DNA of 64,000 bases, taken from contig NZ_QYUM01000003.1 in NCBI RefSeq assembly GCF_003590775.1, forward strand, positions 1,534,276 to 1,598,275. Reading direction: 5' to 3'. The notes under the pieces are model-generated. The model saw only the letters and a list, made by a program, of their open reading frames with translations, searched no databases and was not told the origin of the DNA. Below, in pieces: positions 11,911 through 21,235 of this stretch. Each line of letters begins with the position of its first letter. Positions within the stretch are counted from its first letter, which is position 1. Position numbers and translations under genes: made by a program. The DNA is from Sphingomonas cavernae (lineage in GTDB: Bacteria; Pseudomonadota; Alphaproteobacteria; Sphingomonadales; Sphingomonadaceae).

Positions 11911-13453
11911 CGAAAGCGACCTTTCGCTCCGCTGGTCGGGGCGACTGTCGCTCACGCCCCGCATACTTGCGGTCAACATCTTTGCGCTCGCTCTGCTTGC
12001 AGGTGGCTTCTTCTATCTCGACAGTTATCGCGCGCGCCTCGTCGATGAACGCAGCCTGCAGGCGGTGCGAGAAATTGAACTGATGGCCAGGGCGATAGGA
12101 ATCGCCGCGCCCGATGCCCGTGATCCGCTGATCCTGGCCTTTGCCGAGGAAAGCAACGGGCGCCTGCGCCTCTATGCACCTAGTGGTGCGCGCGTCGCGG
12201 ATAGCTGGCAGCTTGGCCCGCCCAATTATTCCCTGCGCGATCCCGCGAGCGAACCGTGGCAGCGTCACGTCGCGCGCTTTCTCGATCGCCTGATCGACCG
12301 GGTCGTCTGGGCCGATCGGCTCGAGCGCTTTGCCGAGCCGCGCGTCGACAACGCCGCTGCCTGGCCCGAGATCGTCGCGACACGCGCCGAGCATCGCCCG
12401 ACAACCCGGCTGCGCTACGCCCCCGACCGCACTCCGATGCTATCTGCGGCGATCGCTCTTCCAAAAAACGGCGGCTGGCTGCTGTTGACCGAGAATACGC
12501 GCGACATAACGCGGATCGTTCGCGCCGAGCGCTTTCGATTGGGCCTGGTGATCGCTGCGGTTGCGCTGGTCTCCATTCTGCTGTCGCTCTTTCTCGCGCG
12601 CACCATTGTTCGACCGCTGCGCCGACTCGCGCGCGCCGCGGTGCGCGTCCGCCTCGGCCGCGCACGCGATGTCGAGGTGCCCCGACTTCCCGAGCGTCGC
12701 GACGAGATCGGGATGCTGGCGCGCGCGCTGGCCGATATGAGCCATGCGCTCAATGTGCGGATCGACGCGATCGAACATTTTGCGGCGGACGTGACGCATG
12801 AACTCAAAAACCCCCTCGCTTCGCTTCGATCGGCCGTCGAAAGCCTGCAAGCGGTAAAGGAGCCCGCGCTTCAAGCGCAATTGCTCGACATTGTCCGCGA
12901 TGACGTGTTGCGGCTCGACCGGCTGATCACCGATGTAGCGGACGCTTCGAGGCTCGATGCGCAACTGTCGCGCGCTGCATTTGAGCCCGTCGATCTCGGC
13001 CCCATGATCGAGCACCTCCTCAAATCGCGTGAACAGCGGGGCACTGACCGTGACGTCCACATCGCGTTCGCCCGGCCGCGCAAAGGCACCGCTGTGGTCC
13101 CGGGCGATGCGTCGAAGCTTGTGCGTGTTGTGGAGAACCTGCTCGACAACGCGGTTTCCTTTTCTCCCGCGGGCGGACTGGTGCGCATTGATGCCACGCG
13201 TGATGGCGACGCGATCCTGCTTGCGGTCGAGGATGAAGGACCGGGCGTGCCATCCGACATGCGCGATGCGATCTTCCGACGTTTTCACAGCGACCGTCCC
13301 GAAAGCGACGGTTTTGGGCGACATTCCGGGCTCGGTCTCGCCATAGCCAAGACCATCGTCGAGGGGCATAGTGGCACGATCACGGTTCATGACCGGCCCG
13401 ATTCGCACCGGGGGGCGCGTTTCGTGGTCACTCTTCCAGTCGCGGAGCTCTAA
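11861..13453 (+). CDS. chvG: Sensor histidine kinase, ChvG type
   Basis: This inner-membrane kinase is predicted to phosphorylate ChvI. With the start used (530 residues), two membrane helices at about 36-53 and 227-246 flank a periplasmic sensor of about 170 residues. HAMP and HisKA domains follow, with phosphoacceptor His313 in [10 protein letters not shown]. The ATPase domain has [19 protein letters not shown] and [11 protein letters not shown] boxes. The start is uncertain: no ATG, GTG or TTG occurs in frame between the chvI stop and the first membrane helix, so the gene must begin inside chvI. The nearest ATG is at 11861, a 50-base overlap; 11849 is an alternative. Confidence 0.93.
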   Translation: MRSTPFTAEATVSPKNDESDLSLRWSGRLSLTPRILAVNIFALALLAGGFFYLDSYRARLVDERSLQAVREIELMARAIGIAAPDARDPLILAFAEESNGRLRLYAPSGARVADSWQLGPPNYSLRDPASEPWQRHVARFLDRLIDRVVWADRLERFAEPRVDNAAAWPEIVATRAEHRPTTRLRYAPDRTPMLSAAIALPKNGGWLLLTENTRDITRIVRAERFRLGLVIAAVALVSILLSLFLARTIVRPLRRLARAAVRVRLGRARDVEVPRLPERRDEIGMLARALADMSHALNVRIDAIEHFAADVTHELKNPLASLRSAVESLQAVKEPALQAQLLDIVRDDVLRLDRLITDVADASRLDAQLSRAAFEPVDLGPMIEHLLKSREQRGTDRDVHIAFARPRKGTAVVPGDASKLVRVVENLLDNAVSFSPAGGLVRIDATRDGDAILLAVEDEGPGVPSDMRDAIFRRFHSDRPESDGFGRHSGLGLAIAKTIVEGHSGTITVHDRPDSHRGARFVVTLPVAEL

Positions 13454-13456
13454 CCC

Positions 13457-13897
13457 ATGGCGTCGCTGTCATCCGAAATGCTGCACGCGTCCACCGTCGA
13501 GATCGGCGGGCGCGCGGTGCTGATCGAGGGACTTTCGGGCTCGGGCAAGTCCGATCTGGCGCTCAGGCTGATCGACCGCGGGGCGCGGTTGATCAGCGAC
13601 GACTATACGCTGGTCAAGCGCGAAAAAGGTGGATTGCTGGCCACCGCTGCGCCCAATATCGCGGGCAAGATCGAGGTGCGCGGACTCGGGATCATCGAAT
13701 TGGGCAATGTCGAGGATGTGCCCGTCGGGCTCATCGTGACGCTTGGAGAGCCGGTCGCAAGAATCCCCGGCGCCGAAATGACGCGCAAGATCGCCGGGGT
13801 CGCGGTGCCGGTCGTGGCGCTCAACGGTCTCGAAGCATCGGCCCCGGTCAAGGTCGAGCTCGCGCTGCGCCAGATCGGGATGCCGGCTTCGGCATGA
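13457..13897 (+). CDS. hprK: HPr kinase/phosphorylase, short alphaproteobacterial form
   Basis: HprK phosphorylates and dephosphorylates a serine of HPr, tuning phosphotransferase signalling. This 146-residue form has only the catalytic domain: P-loop GLSGSGKSD at 25-33, the SDD acidic pair near 47-49, and the signature IEVRGLGIIELG. The amino-terminal domain of Firmicute enzymes is absent, as is usual in alphaproteobacteria. It starts 3 bp after chvG and its stop overlaps the rapZ start (ATGA), pointing to one transcript from chvI onward. The HPr encoded downstream keeps a serine at the regulatory position. Confidence 0.93.
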   Translation: MASLSSEMLHASTVEIGGRAVLIEGLSGSGKSDLALRLIDRGARLISDDYTLVKREKGGLLATAAPNIAGKIEVRGLGIIELGNVEDVPVGLIVTLGEPVARIPGAEMTRKIAGVAVPVVALNGLEASAPVKVELALRQIGMPASA

Positions 13898-14820
13898 GCG
13901 ACGACGCGCGCCCCAAACGAATTCTCCTTGTCACCGGCATGTCCGGCGCGGGCAAATCCGTTGCGATGAATTGCCTTGAGGACATGGGCTGGGAAGCCGT
14001 CGAGAACCTGCCGCTGGGCTTGCTCGACCGCCTGCTTGCAACGCCTCAGGCGCTGGGGGCCACCGACAGTGATCGGCCGCTTGCGCTTGGCATTGACAGC
14101 CGCACGCGCGGTTTCGACGCCGACCGCATCATCATGCGCATCAAGCAGTTGCGCGAAATTCATGGCCATGTGGTCGAGACGTTGTTCCTCGATTGCAGTG
14201 GTTCCGAGCTCCAGCGGCGCTTTTCGGAAACGCGTCGGCGCCACCCGATGGCGCAGGACCGGCCCGTTTCCGACGGGATCGCGCGCGAGCGTGAGTTGAT
14301 GGCGCCCCTGAGACACTGGGCCGAGCATGTCATCGACACCACCGAAACCAGTTCCAACGAGCTGCAGCAACGGATCCGGGCGCGTTTCGGCGGCGCGATG
14401 GGCGAAGAGCCGACGCTGACCGTTATGTCCTTCGGCTATGCCCGCGGTGTGCCCCGCAGCGCTGACCTCGTCTTCGACATGCGCTTCCTGCGCAACCCCC
14501 ATTGGGTGGAGGATTTGCGGCCGTTGAGCGGGCTCGACGAACCTGTTGGCGCCTATGTGGCGCAGGACCCGGCCTATGATCAGGCGCTCCGCCAGATCGA
14601 ATCGCTGCTGTTGCTGCTGCTTCCGCGATACCGCCATGAAGGCAAATCCTATCTGACCATCGCTTTCGGCTGTACCGGCGGGAGACACCGCTCGGTCCAT
14701 GTCGCCGAACGTGTGGCGGCACGGTTGCGCTATGAAGGATTTTCGCCCACGGTCGCCCACCGCGATCTGGCCTCGACTCCATCCGATGCGATGGAGGGAG
14801 GTCCGGACAATGGGTCGTAA
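13894..14820 (+). CDS. rapZ: RapZ-type RNase adapter / nucleotide-binding protein
   Basis: This 308-residue P-loop protein belongs to the YvcJ/RapZ family. The ATP/GTP-binding site is TGMSGAGKSVA (residues 14-24). The carboxyl-terminal domain carries the family signature FGCTGGRHRSVHVAE. In E. coli, RapZ controls glucosamine-6-phosphate synthase through small RNAs; in other bacteria the partner differs, so only the family is claimed. It overlaps hprK by four bases and is followed by the EIIA gene, the classic grouping with phosphotransferase regulators. Confidence 0.93.
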   Translation: MSDDARPKRILLVTGMSGAGKSVAMNCLEDMGWEAVENLPLGLLDRLLATPQALGATDSDRPLALGIDSRTRGFDADRIIMRIKQLREIHGHVVETLFLDCSGSELQRRFSETRRRHPMAQDRPVSDGIARERELMAPLRHWAEHVIDTTETSSNELQQRIRARFGGAMGEEPTLTVMSFGYARGVPRSADLVFDMRFLRNPHWVEDLRPLSGLDEPVGAYVAQDPAYDQALRQIESLLLLLLPRYRHEGKSYLTIAFGCTGGRHRSVHVAERVAARLRYEGFSPTVAHRDLASTPSDAMEGGPDNGS

Positions 14821-14841
14821 GACAAGGATACGGGACGTTTC

Positions 14842-15246
14842 ATGATCGGTTTGGTGTTGGTTACCCATGGCCTTCTGGCGAAGGAATTCGTGGTGGCCAT
14901 GGAGCATGTGGTCGGACCGCAAGACGCCATCGCGCCGATATGCATCGGGCCCGATGACGACATGGACCTGCGCCGGCAGGACATCGCCGACGCCATCGCC
15001 AATGTCGACAGCGGCAAGGGCGTGATCCTGCTCACCGACCTCTTTGGAGGAACGCCTTCCAACCTCGCGATTTCATTGATGAAACCGGGTCATATTGAAG
15101 TGATCGCCGGTATCAACCTGCCCATGCTTATCCGGCTTGAGGGCGCGCGCCGCACGATGAACGTCAAGGATGCAGTCGCCGCCGCGCGCGAGGCGGGCCG
15201 CAAATATATCAGCGTCGCATCCGAGGTTCTGGGGGAATCGGTTTGA
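14842..15246 (+). CDS. PTS EIIA component, mannose/fructose type
   Basis: This 134-residue EIIA-Man-type protein would accept phosphate from HPr on His9 (LVTHG). The remainder of the fold is clear: a DDDMDLRRQDI helix, the LLTDLFGGTPSN stretch near the active site, and the NLPMLIRL strand. No sugar permease (EIIB, EIIC or EIID) is nearby, so it is likely a regulatory output of an incomplete phosphotransferase chain rather than part of a transporter. The following HPr gene starts with a TTG that overlaps its stop codon. Confidence 0.93.
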   Translation: MIGLVLVTHGLLAKEFVVAMEHVVGPQDAIAPICIGPDDDMDLRRQDIADAIANVDSGKGVILLTDLFGGTPSNLAISLMKPGHIEVIAGINLPMLIRLEGARRTMNVKDAVAAAREAGRKYISVASEVLGESV

Positions 15247-15515
15247 ACGGGGTCTCGCGGACGGTCCAGATCACCAATCGGCGCGGCCTGCACGCGCGCG
15301 CCAGCGCCAAGTTCGTCACGCTCGCGGCGCAGCAGGGTGCGATGATCGAGGTCGAGAAGGACGGCTCCAGGGTAACCGGCACATCGATCATGGGGCTGAT
15401 GATGCTGGGCGCGGCGATGGGCGATCATGTGACGATCAGCGCGCGCGGCGACGGCGCCGATCAGGCAGTCGCCTTGCTTGCGGAGCTCGTCGAGGCCAAA
15501 TTCGGCGAGGAATGA
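15243..15515 (+). CDS. ptsH: HPr phosphocarrier protein
   Basis: This 90-residue HPr has the catalytic His17 in NRRGLHARASAKF and the regulatory Ser48 in GTSIMGLMML, the residue HprK modifies. It starts with TTG at 15243-15245, overlapping the EIIA stop (TTGA), a strong sign of translational coupling. Enzyme I is not in the window. Together with HprK and EIIA it forms a phosphorelay that probably reports carbon or nitrogen state instead of importing sugar. Confidence 0.94.
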   Translation: MNGVSRTVQITNRRGLHARASAKFVTLAAQQGAMIEVEKDGSRVTGTSIMGLMMLGAAMGDHVTISARGDGADQAVALLAELVEAKFGEE

Positions 15516-15519
15516 GCGC

Positions 15520-16323
15520 GTGCCGCGCGAAATCACAGGCTTTTCCAATCCGCTGATCAAGCGCGTCCGGAGTCTTCGCGACAAGAAGCACCGCAGGCGC
15601 GAGGGGCTGTTCCTGGCTGAGGGGCTGCGCATCCTTGCGGAGGCCGAAGAAGCAGGCTTTCTGCCCGAAATGCTGTTCTACGCACGCGAATCGGCCGAAC
15701 ATCCGATCGTTCGACGCCTCGTGCGGGCGACCGAGGCGGCCGGTGGCGACGTCATCGAGACGATTCCCGATATTCTCCACAAACTGTCGGGCAAGGAAAA
15801 CCCGCAGACCGTGATCGGGGTCTATCCCGAACGGATCGTTCCCCTGAGCGCCCTCGATCGCAGTTCTGCGGATATCTGGATCGTCGCGCAATCGCTGCGC
15901 GATCCCGGCAACCTCGGAACGATCCTGCGCACGGGGGACGCCGTCGGCGCGGGCGGGCTCATACTGATTGACGACTGTGTCGACCCGTTTTCGGTCGAGG
16001 CCGTGCGCGCAAGCATGGGTGCACTGTTCACCCAAACCATCGCGACCGCGCGCTGGGATGAATTCGTCTCCTGGCTGCGCGCGGGTCCGGGGCAGCTCAT
16101 CGGCACTAGCCTCAATACCGATCAGGACTACCAGATGCCGACCTACCAGAGACCGTGCTTTCTGCTGGTTGGCAATGAATCCCAAGGTCTTCCGACAACA
16201 TACGAGAAAGACTGCGATATCCTTGTAAAAATTCCGATGCTGGGCAAGGCGGACAGTCTCAACGCCGCGGTCGCGACCGCGGTGATGGCCTATGAATTGC
16301 TCAACCAGAGACGCGCCCGGTAA
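15520..16323 (+). CDS. TrmH/SpoU family RNA 2'-O-methyltransferase
   Basis: The protein has 267 residues from a GTG start at 15520-15522, which removes a non-homologous prefix and lies just after the ptsH stop. An amino-terminal substrate-binding domain (SNPLIKRVRSLRDKKHRRRE, FLAEGLRIL) precedes the SPOUT domain. Motif 1 is QSLRDPGNLGTILRTGDA, motif 2 LLVGNESQG and motif 3 IPMLGKADSLNAAVATAV. These enzymes methylate ribose 2'-O groups in 23S rRNA or tRNA; the exact site is unknown. Position suggests it can be read through from the chvI-ptsH unit. Confidence 0.92.
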   Translation: MPREITGFSNPLIKRVRSLRDKKHRRREGLFLAEGLRILAEAEEAGFLPEMLFYARESAEHPIVRRLVRATEAAGGDVIETIPDILHKLSGKENPQTVIGVYPERIVPLSALDRSSADIWIVAQSLRDPGNLGTILRTGDAVGAGGLILIDDCVDPFSVEAVRASMGALFTQTIATARWDEFVSWLRAGPGQLIGTSLNTDQDYQMPTYQRPCFLLVGNESQGLPTTYEKDCDILVKIPMLGKADSLNAAVATAVMAYELLNQRRAR

Positions 16324-16356
16324 GGAACCATCGCCAGGTTTCGTTGTTGAAGCGAC

Positions 16357-17070
16357 ATGAAAACCGCGCTTCCTGTCGCAGCTCTGCTGCTCGCCGCCTG
16401 CTCCCCCACCCCGCCTGCGGGTGATGCGCCCCCGCCTGTGGTCGGAAACTATCGCGCGATTGGCACGGAGCCGGGCTGGACGGTGACGATCACGCCGGGA
16501 CAGATCGAATATCTGGGCAATTATGGCGAAACGACGATCGTGACCCCACGCCCCGAGCCACGCGCGACCTTCAATGGCCATCGCTACGAGGCCAAGACCG
16601 AGGCTCACTCGCTCGTTGTCGACATCACGCACGGCCAGTGCAGCGACGGGATGAGCGACCGGACGTATCCTGATACGGTGATGGTCATCGCGGACGGCAA
16701 GACCGTGAAGGGTTGCGGTGGTCCGGCGGTGCCGCCCGCGAAGCTTGCGGGGACCAGTTGGACGATCATCAGCATCGGCGGCACAGCCGCTGCGGGCGAC
16801 AGGCCTGGCACTCTCGCCTTCTCTGAGGACCGCCTGAGCGGCAGCAGTGGCTGCAACCGGTTTTCGAGCCCCTATGCGCAGACGGGCGACCGGCTCAGTA
16901 TCTCGGCCGTGACGTCGACCAAAATGGCGTGTCCCGGTCCCGCGATGGAGCAGGAGAGCAAGCTTTTCGAGATTTTCGCCAGTGAGGTCAGGGTCAGCTT
17001 CCGTGACGGCGATACGCTCGTGATCACGGGAGGCAATGGCGGACAGGTCGTGCTGAAGCGCGCAATCTGA
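16357..17070 (+). CDS. META-domain (HslJ-like) lipoprotein
   Basis: This 237-residue lipoprotein has signal MKTALPVAALLLAACS, with lipobox LAAC placing the lipidated Cys at 15. Residues of about 28-125 form a beta-rich domain (IGTEPGWTVTITPGQI, GQCSDGMSDRTYP) of the COG3650-like kind. From about 130 a META domain follows, with LAGTSWTI, GSSGCNRFSSPY and TKMACPGPAMEQE. META-domain proteins such as HslJ are linked to stress and antibiotic resistance, but the mechanism is unknown. It converges on rmuC with a 6-bp gap. Confidence 0.85.
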   Translation: MKTALPVAALLLAACSPTPPAGDAPPPVVGNYRAIGTEPGWTVTITPGQIEYLGNYGETTIVTPRPEPRATFNGHRYEAKTEAHSLVVDITHGQCSDGMSDRTYPDTVMVIADGKTVKGCGGPAVPPAKLAGTSWTIISIGGTAAAGDRPGTLAFSEDRLSGSSGCNRFSSPYAQTGDRLSISAVTSTKMACPGPAMEQESKLFEIFASEVRVSFRDGDTLVITGGNGGQVVLKRAI

Positions 17071-17076
17071 CCGGCG

Positions 17077-18495
17077 CTATTCGGCCGCGTCCTGCTTGCG
17101 GTCCTCTATCTCTGCGGGAGAAGGCAGAAGTTCGGGCGGCTGGCGGGCGAGCGTGTCGACGCTCTCGATCGCTTCGATTTCGCGGGCGCCTGTCTCGACA
17201 TTGAGGTCTCGGAATTTGCGGCCTGTGACGAGCACGCGCCCCTCGAAGCTCGCGACAAACTTGTTGTAGTTGTCGACTGCGCTGTTCAGCCCACCGCCGA
17301 CGCGCTTGAGATGCCCGGCCGCGGTTGCCAGCCGCTCATACATTTCCTTGCCCAACGCACCGATCGCCTGCGCCTCTTCGGCCAGTTTTTCCTGCCGCCA
17401 GACACTTGCGACTGTACGTGCGATCGCAACGAGGTTGGTCGGGGTCGCAAGCAGCACGCGGCGCTCGAACGCCCAATCCCAGAGCGAGTCGTCCTGTTCG
17501 AGCGCGGCCGACAGGAAGTGCTCGCCCGGGATATACATCACCACATAGTCCGCGGCCTTGCCAAAGCGCTCCCAATAGCCCTTCTCACCAAGCTGGCGCG
17601 CATGGTTGCGGATCGACGCAGCATGCATTTTCAAATGGTTGAGCCGTATTGCTTCATCAACTTCTTCAGACGCATCGAGATAGGCGTTGAGCGAGCATTT
17701 GGCATCAATCACGAGTTCGCGGCCACCGGGCAACCGCACGATGACGTCAGGGCGCAGTCGTCCGTCATCGGTGTCGACCGAAACCTCGGTGCGGAAATCG
17801 GCGTGCGGCGAAAGCCCGGCCTGTTCCAGCACATTCCTGAGTGATTGCTCGCCCCAGCGCCCGCGCGCCTTGGGACTCGACCGAAGCGCGTTGACGAGCC
17901 GTGCCGCCTCGTCCTTGACCTGCCCCTGCCCCACGCGCACCTGCTCCATCTGCTCGCGCAGACCGGCGTAGCTGTCAACGCGCTCCTTCTCGACGCGCTG
18001 CAACCCTTCCTCATAGCGTTTGAGCGTCGTCTCGACGGGGTTGAGCAACGCTTTCAACTGCGCCTCGCTCTTCTCCCCCGCCTGGTGAAAGCGCTGGTCT
18101 GCCCGATCGAGAAACTGGCGCTGCGCTTCGCTGAGCAGCTTTTGTCCGACCTCGCTGAACTGAGCGGAAAGCGCATCCTTGGCTTCGAGCAGCGCCTTGA
18201 TCTGGTCCTGAAGCGCCTGTTCACGCGCGGTGCGCTCGGCACGCAGCGCGGCGAGCTCGGTCCGCGCTGTCTCGCGCCCCGCCGAGACATCGGCAAGCGC
18301 TTGCTGAAGCTGAGGAACCGCCTTTGCGCGCTCCTCGGCGCCCGCCAGATCGGTGATCGCCTTTCGGAAATTGTCGAGATGATGATCGCGCTCGCTGCGA
18401 ACCGTGGCAGTGCCCCGGCCTCCCAGAAACCAGCCAAGGGCCAGCCCGGCCAGCAACGCCACCACGATCGCAACCATCACCAGAGGCGTTTCCAT
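17077..18495 (-). CDS. rmuC: RmuC-type DNA recombination protein
   Basis: The protein has 472 residues from ATG at 18493-18495 (METPLVMVAIVV). An amino-terminal membrane helix (residues 4-24) is followed by a long coiled coil of about 150 residues rich in Glu, Ala and Arg. The RmuC nuclease-like domain comes next, with GRWGEQSLRNVLE, RPDVIVRLPGGRELVIDAK and MYIPGEHFLSAAL. RmuC limits inversions at short inverted repeats in E. coli, which is of interest given the paired inverted repeats later in this window. Upstream ATGs would add residues not typical of the family. Confidence 0.92.
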   Translation of the reverse strand: METPLVMVAIVVALLAGLALGWFLGGRGTATVRSERDHHLDNFRKAITDLAGAEERAKAVPQLQQALADVSAGRETARTELAALRAERTAREQALQDQIKALLEAKDALSAQFSEVGQKLLSEAQRQFLDRADQRFHQAGEKSEAQLKALLNPVETTLKRYEEGLQRVEKERVDSYAGLREQMEQVRVGQGQVKDEAARLVNALRSSPKARGRWGEQSLRNVLEQAGLSPHADFRTEVSVDTDDGRLRPDVIVRLPGGRELVIDAKCSLNAYLDASEEVDEAIRLNHLKMHAASIRNHARQLGEKGYWERFGKAADYVVMYIPGEHFLSAALEQDDSLWDWAFERRVLLATPTNLVAIARTVASVWRQEKLAEEAQAIGALGKEMYERLATAAGHLKRVGGGLNSAVDNYNKFVASFEGRVLVTGRKFRDLNVETGAREIEAIESVDTLARQPPELLPSPAEIEDRKQDAAE

Positions 18496-18660
18496 CGCAC
18501 AATCCCAAAGGAACATTATGGGAACCTTTGCCCGTTCGGCGGACGGTTGGCAACGGTTCTCGGAGCAGAATTGTGCGAGCGATACGGCTCGTCGCGCGGT
18601 CGCCCCGCCCCGGCACGGAAAAGGGTGGCACAATGGCGCTCGTCTGTGCAGGATGCCGGG

Positions 18661-19107
18661 ATGAAGCGCATTTCCGTCGCACTCGCCACGCTGGCTCTGC
18701 TCTCCGCCTGCCAGAAATCCGAACCTTCGCAGAATGATGCGGCCGCCAATGTGTCGCCGCCTGCTGCCAACGCGACCGTCGCACCGACGCCCCCGGGATT
18801 GCCGCCGGCTGACGCCAATCTGCGCTTTATAGGAGTGTGGGCGGCCGAGCCGGGGCTATGCCAGGAAGGCGCGTGGCGCTTCAGCGAGCGCGACCTCGCC
18901 ACCGCGGGTGAGGTGTCGTGTGATTTCGACCGGATCAATCCCGTGCCCGGCGGCTATGATATTGCAGCGATGTGCACTGCCGAGGGCGACGAGACCAAGA
19001 ACACCCTCAGGGTGCGCTTCGCCGAGTCGGTACACGCGATGAGGCTTGAGGCCGATCGCGTCCTTCAGCCCGTGAGCCTCATCTATTGCGGGCCAGCGCC
19101 GGGCTGA
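18661..19107 (+). CDS. Small hypothetical lipoprotein
   Basis: This 148-residue protein begins with a clear lipoprotein signal, MKRISVALATLALLSACQ (lipobox LSAC, Cys17). A Pro/Ala-rich spacer follows, then a compact domain with four cysteines (LCQEG, VSCDF, AMCTAE, IYCGP) that may form disulfides in the periplasm. The FIGVWAAEPGLCQEGAWRFSE stretch recurs in small sphingomonad-type periplasmic proteins of unknown function. It is divergent from rmuC across 165 bp and converges on def with a 10-bp gap. Confidence 0.8.
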   Translation: MKRISVALATLALLSACQKSEPSQNDAAANVSPPAANATVAPTPPGLPPADANLRFIGVWAAEPGLCQEGAWRFSERDLATAGEVSCDFDRINPVPGGYDIAAMCTAEGDETKNTLRVRFAESVHAMRLEADRVLQPVSLIYCGPAPG

Positions 19108-19117
19108 GGCCCAACGA

Positions 19118-19645
19118 TCAGGCTGCGTTCCTGCGCGCCTTGGCGATCTTCTTGAGGATCATGTCCTTCTTCAGCTTCGACAGATGGTCGATGAAGAGAA
19201 TGCCCTCGAGATGGTCCATTTCGTGCTGCAGGCACGTCGCAAGCAGGCCGTCGAGGCGCTTCTCGTGCTGCTTGCCGTCACGATCGAGCCACCGCGCGGT
19301 GATCTCCGCGGGGCGTTCGACATCGGCATATTGGTCGGGAACCGACAGGCAGCCCTCGCTATAGACCGACATTTCCTCGGATGGATCGAGGATCTCCGGA
19401 TTGATGAAAACCAGCGGCTCGCGGACTGCCGGGCCGCCCTCTTCCTCGGGCTCCTGCAGGTCGATCACGAGGACGCGCTTGGGCACGCCCACCTGGATCG
19501 CCGCAAGCCCGATGCCCGGCGCGTCGTACATCGTCTCGAACATGTCGTCGATGAGCGCGCGGAGTTCGTCGTCGACCGTGTCGACGGGCGTGGAAATCGT
19601 ACGCAGACGCGGATCGGGCGTCTCAAGGATCGGTAATATGGCCAT
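19118..19645 (-). CDS. def: Peptide deformylase
   Basis: Def removes the formyl group from the first methionine of new proteins. All three motifs are present in 175 residues: [10 protein letters not shown] (44-53), EGCLSVP (97-103, metal ligand Cys99) and QHEMDHLEG (140-148, ligands His141 and His145, catalytic Glu142). An acidic insert EEEGG near 67-71 is seen in some alphaproteobacterial enzymes. Fmt, which adds the formyl group, is encoded nearby on the other strand, with recR between them. Confidence 0.96.
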   Translation of the reverse strand: MAILPILETPDPRLRTISTPVDTVDDELRALIDDMFETMYDAPGIGLAAIQVGVPKRVLVIDLQEPEEEGGPAVREPLVFINPEILDPSEEMSVYSEGCLSVPDQYADVERPAEITARWLDRDGKQHEKRLDGLLATCLQHEMDHLEGILFIDHLSKLKKDMILKKIAKARRNAA

Positions 19646-19681
19646 GGCGCCTAGCTAGGCCGTGAGCGCCAGATTTTCAAC

Positions 19682-20278
19682 CTACCCAATGGGGCGCCGC
19701 GCCCTGAGCGCCTGCGCCAGCGTGCCCTCGTCGAGATAGTCGAGTTCGCCGCCGACAGGCAGGCCATGCGCGAGCTGGGTAAGGCGTACGGGATATTGCT
19801 CGATCCGCTCGGCGATATAGTGCGCCGTCGTCTGTCCCTCGAGCGTCGCGTTCATCGCGAGAACGACCTCGTCGATTCCGCCCGCCGCGATCCGCCGGAT
19901 AAGACTGTCGATCGCCAGATCTTCGGGACGCACGCCTTCAAGGGCCGAGAGACGCCCGCCAAGAACATGGAATCGGCCGGGAAAGAGACGCGAACGATCG
20001 AGCGCCCAAAGATCGGATACCTCCTCCACCACGCAAAGCGCCCGCGAGTCGCGACGCGGATCGGTGCACACGCCACACGGGTTGCTGGTATCGACGTTGC
20101 CGCAAATGTCGCAGGTCGCGAGCCGCTCGTTGACCGCCTCAAGCGCGCGCAACAGCGGCGCCATCGCGCCCTCGCGCTTCTTGAGCAGGTGGAGCACCGC
20201 GCGGCGGGCCGAGCGCGGCCCCAAACCGGGAAGTCGTGCAAGTGCCTGGGTGAGCGTTTCGATTTCGGGAGATGCCAT
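19682..20278 (-). CDS. recR: Recombination mediator RecR
   Basis: RecR works with RecF and RecO to load RecA at single-strand gaps. The 198-residue protein has the helix-hairpin-helix [17 protein letters not shown] (about 17-33), a four-cysteine zinc finger [16 protein letters not shown], a TOPRIM domain ([30 protein letters not shown]) and a carboxyl Walker-B-like [24 protein letters not shown]. The start at 20276-20278 gives the conserved amino end. It is divergent from fmt with a 51-bp gap. Confidence 0.96.
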   Translation of the reverse strand: MASPEIETLTQALARLPGLGPRSARRAVLHLLKKREGAMAPLLRALEAVNERLATCDICGNVDTSNPCGVCTDPRRDSRALCVVEEVSDLWALDRSRLFPGRFHVLGGRLSALEGVRPEDLAIDSLIRRIAAGGIDEVVLAMNATLEGQTTAHYIAERIEQYPVRLTQLAHGLPVGGELDYLDEGTLAQALRARRPIG

Positions 20279-20329
20279 GCGATCAGATAAAGGCTTGCAC
20301 TCCCCTCTGCCAAGCGGTTGAGAGAAATG

Positions 20330-21235
20330 ATGCGCATAGCCTTTATGGGAACACCCGAATTCGCCGTTCCAACGCTCGACGCTCTCGTGGCCGCCGGGCA
20401 TGACGTCGTGGCGGTTTACAGCCAGCCACCGCGCCGCGCAGGTCGCGGCAAGGCGCTGTCGCCCTCCCCCGTGCAACGTCGTGCCGAAGAGCTGGGCATT
20501 GCCGTCATGACGCCAGTTTCACTCAAGGGTACGGAAGAACAGGCGCAATTCCACGCCCTTGATCTGGATGTCGCGGTGGTCGCGGCCTATGGCCTGATCC
20601 TTCCGCGCGCGATCCTCGATGCGCCGCGGCTGGGCTGCCTCAACGTCCATGCCTCGCTATTGCCGCGCTGGCGCGGTGCGGCGCCGATCCACCGCGCGAT
20701 CCTGGCGGGCGACACGGTGACAGGAGTCACGATCATGGACATGGAGGCCGGCCTTGATACCGGGCCGATGCGCGCGACCGTCGAGACGCCCGTCAATGGG
20801 AAAACCGCTGGCGCGCTGACCGCTGAGCTCGCCGAAAAGGGCGCTGCGCTGATGGTCGAGGTGCTGGCGCGCGCCCAGGCGTACCCGGGCATCCCCCAGC
20901 CTGAAGCAGGGGTGACCTACGCCACCAAGATCGAAAAGGCCGAAGCCCGCCTCGATTTCACCGGGGAAGCAGGCGCGGTGGAGCGCCAGATACGAGCGTT
21001 CAACCCCGCCCCGGGCGCGTTTTTTGAGATCGGCGGCGAACGCATCCGCATCCTCGAGGCGGAGATAGAAGCCAGCTCAGGCACAGCGGGAACCGTGATC
21101 GACGAGTCGCTTGCCATCGCGTGCGGATCGGGGGTGATCCGGCCGTTGCTCGTCCAGCGCGCGGGGCGCGGCGCGATGAGCCCGGCTGAGCTTCTGCGAG
21201 GTTACGCCATCCCGCCCGGAACGCGCCTCGGATGA
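20330..21235 (+). CDS. fmt: Methionyl-tRNA formyltransferase
   Basis: Fmt formylates initiator Met-tRNA using 10-formyl-tetrahydrofolate. The 301-residue protein starts [16 protein letters not shown]. Its formyl-transfer core has [30 protein letters not shown] (catalytic Asn/His region) and [10 protein letters not shown] with the catalytic Asp; the OB-like domain follows. Two ATGs in tandem (20327 and 20330) are possible; the second gives the canonical amino terminus and sits after GAGAGA. The stop overlaps the truA start by ATGA. Confidence 0.95.
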   Translation: MRIAFMGTPEFAVPTLDALVAAGHDVVAVYSQPPRRAGRGKALSPSPVQRRAEELGIAVMTPVSLKGTEEQAQFHALDLDVAVVAAYGLILPRAILDAPRLGCLNVHASLLPRWRGAAPIHRAILAGDTVTGVTIMDMEAGLDTGPMRATVETPVNGKTAGALTAELAEKGAALMVEVLARAQAYPGIPQPEAGVTYATKIEKAEARLDFTGEAGAVERQIRAFNPAPGAFFEIGGERIRILEAEIEASSGTAGTVIDESLAIACGSGVIRPLLVQRAGRGAMSPAELLRGYAIPPGTRLG

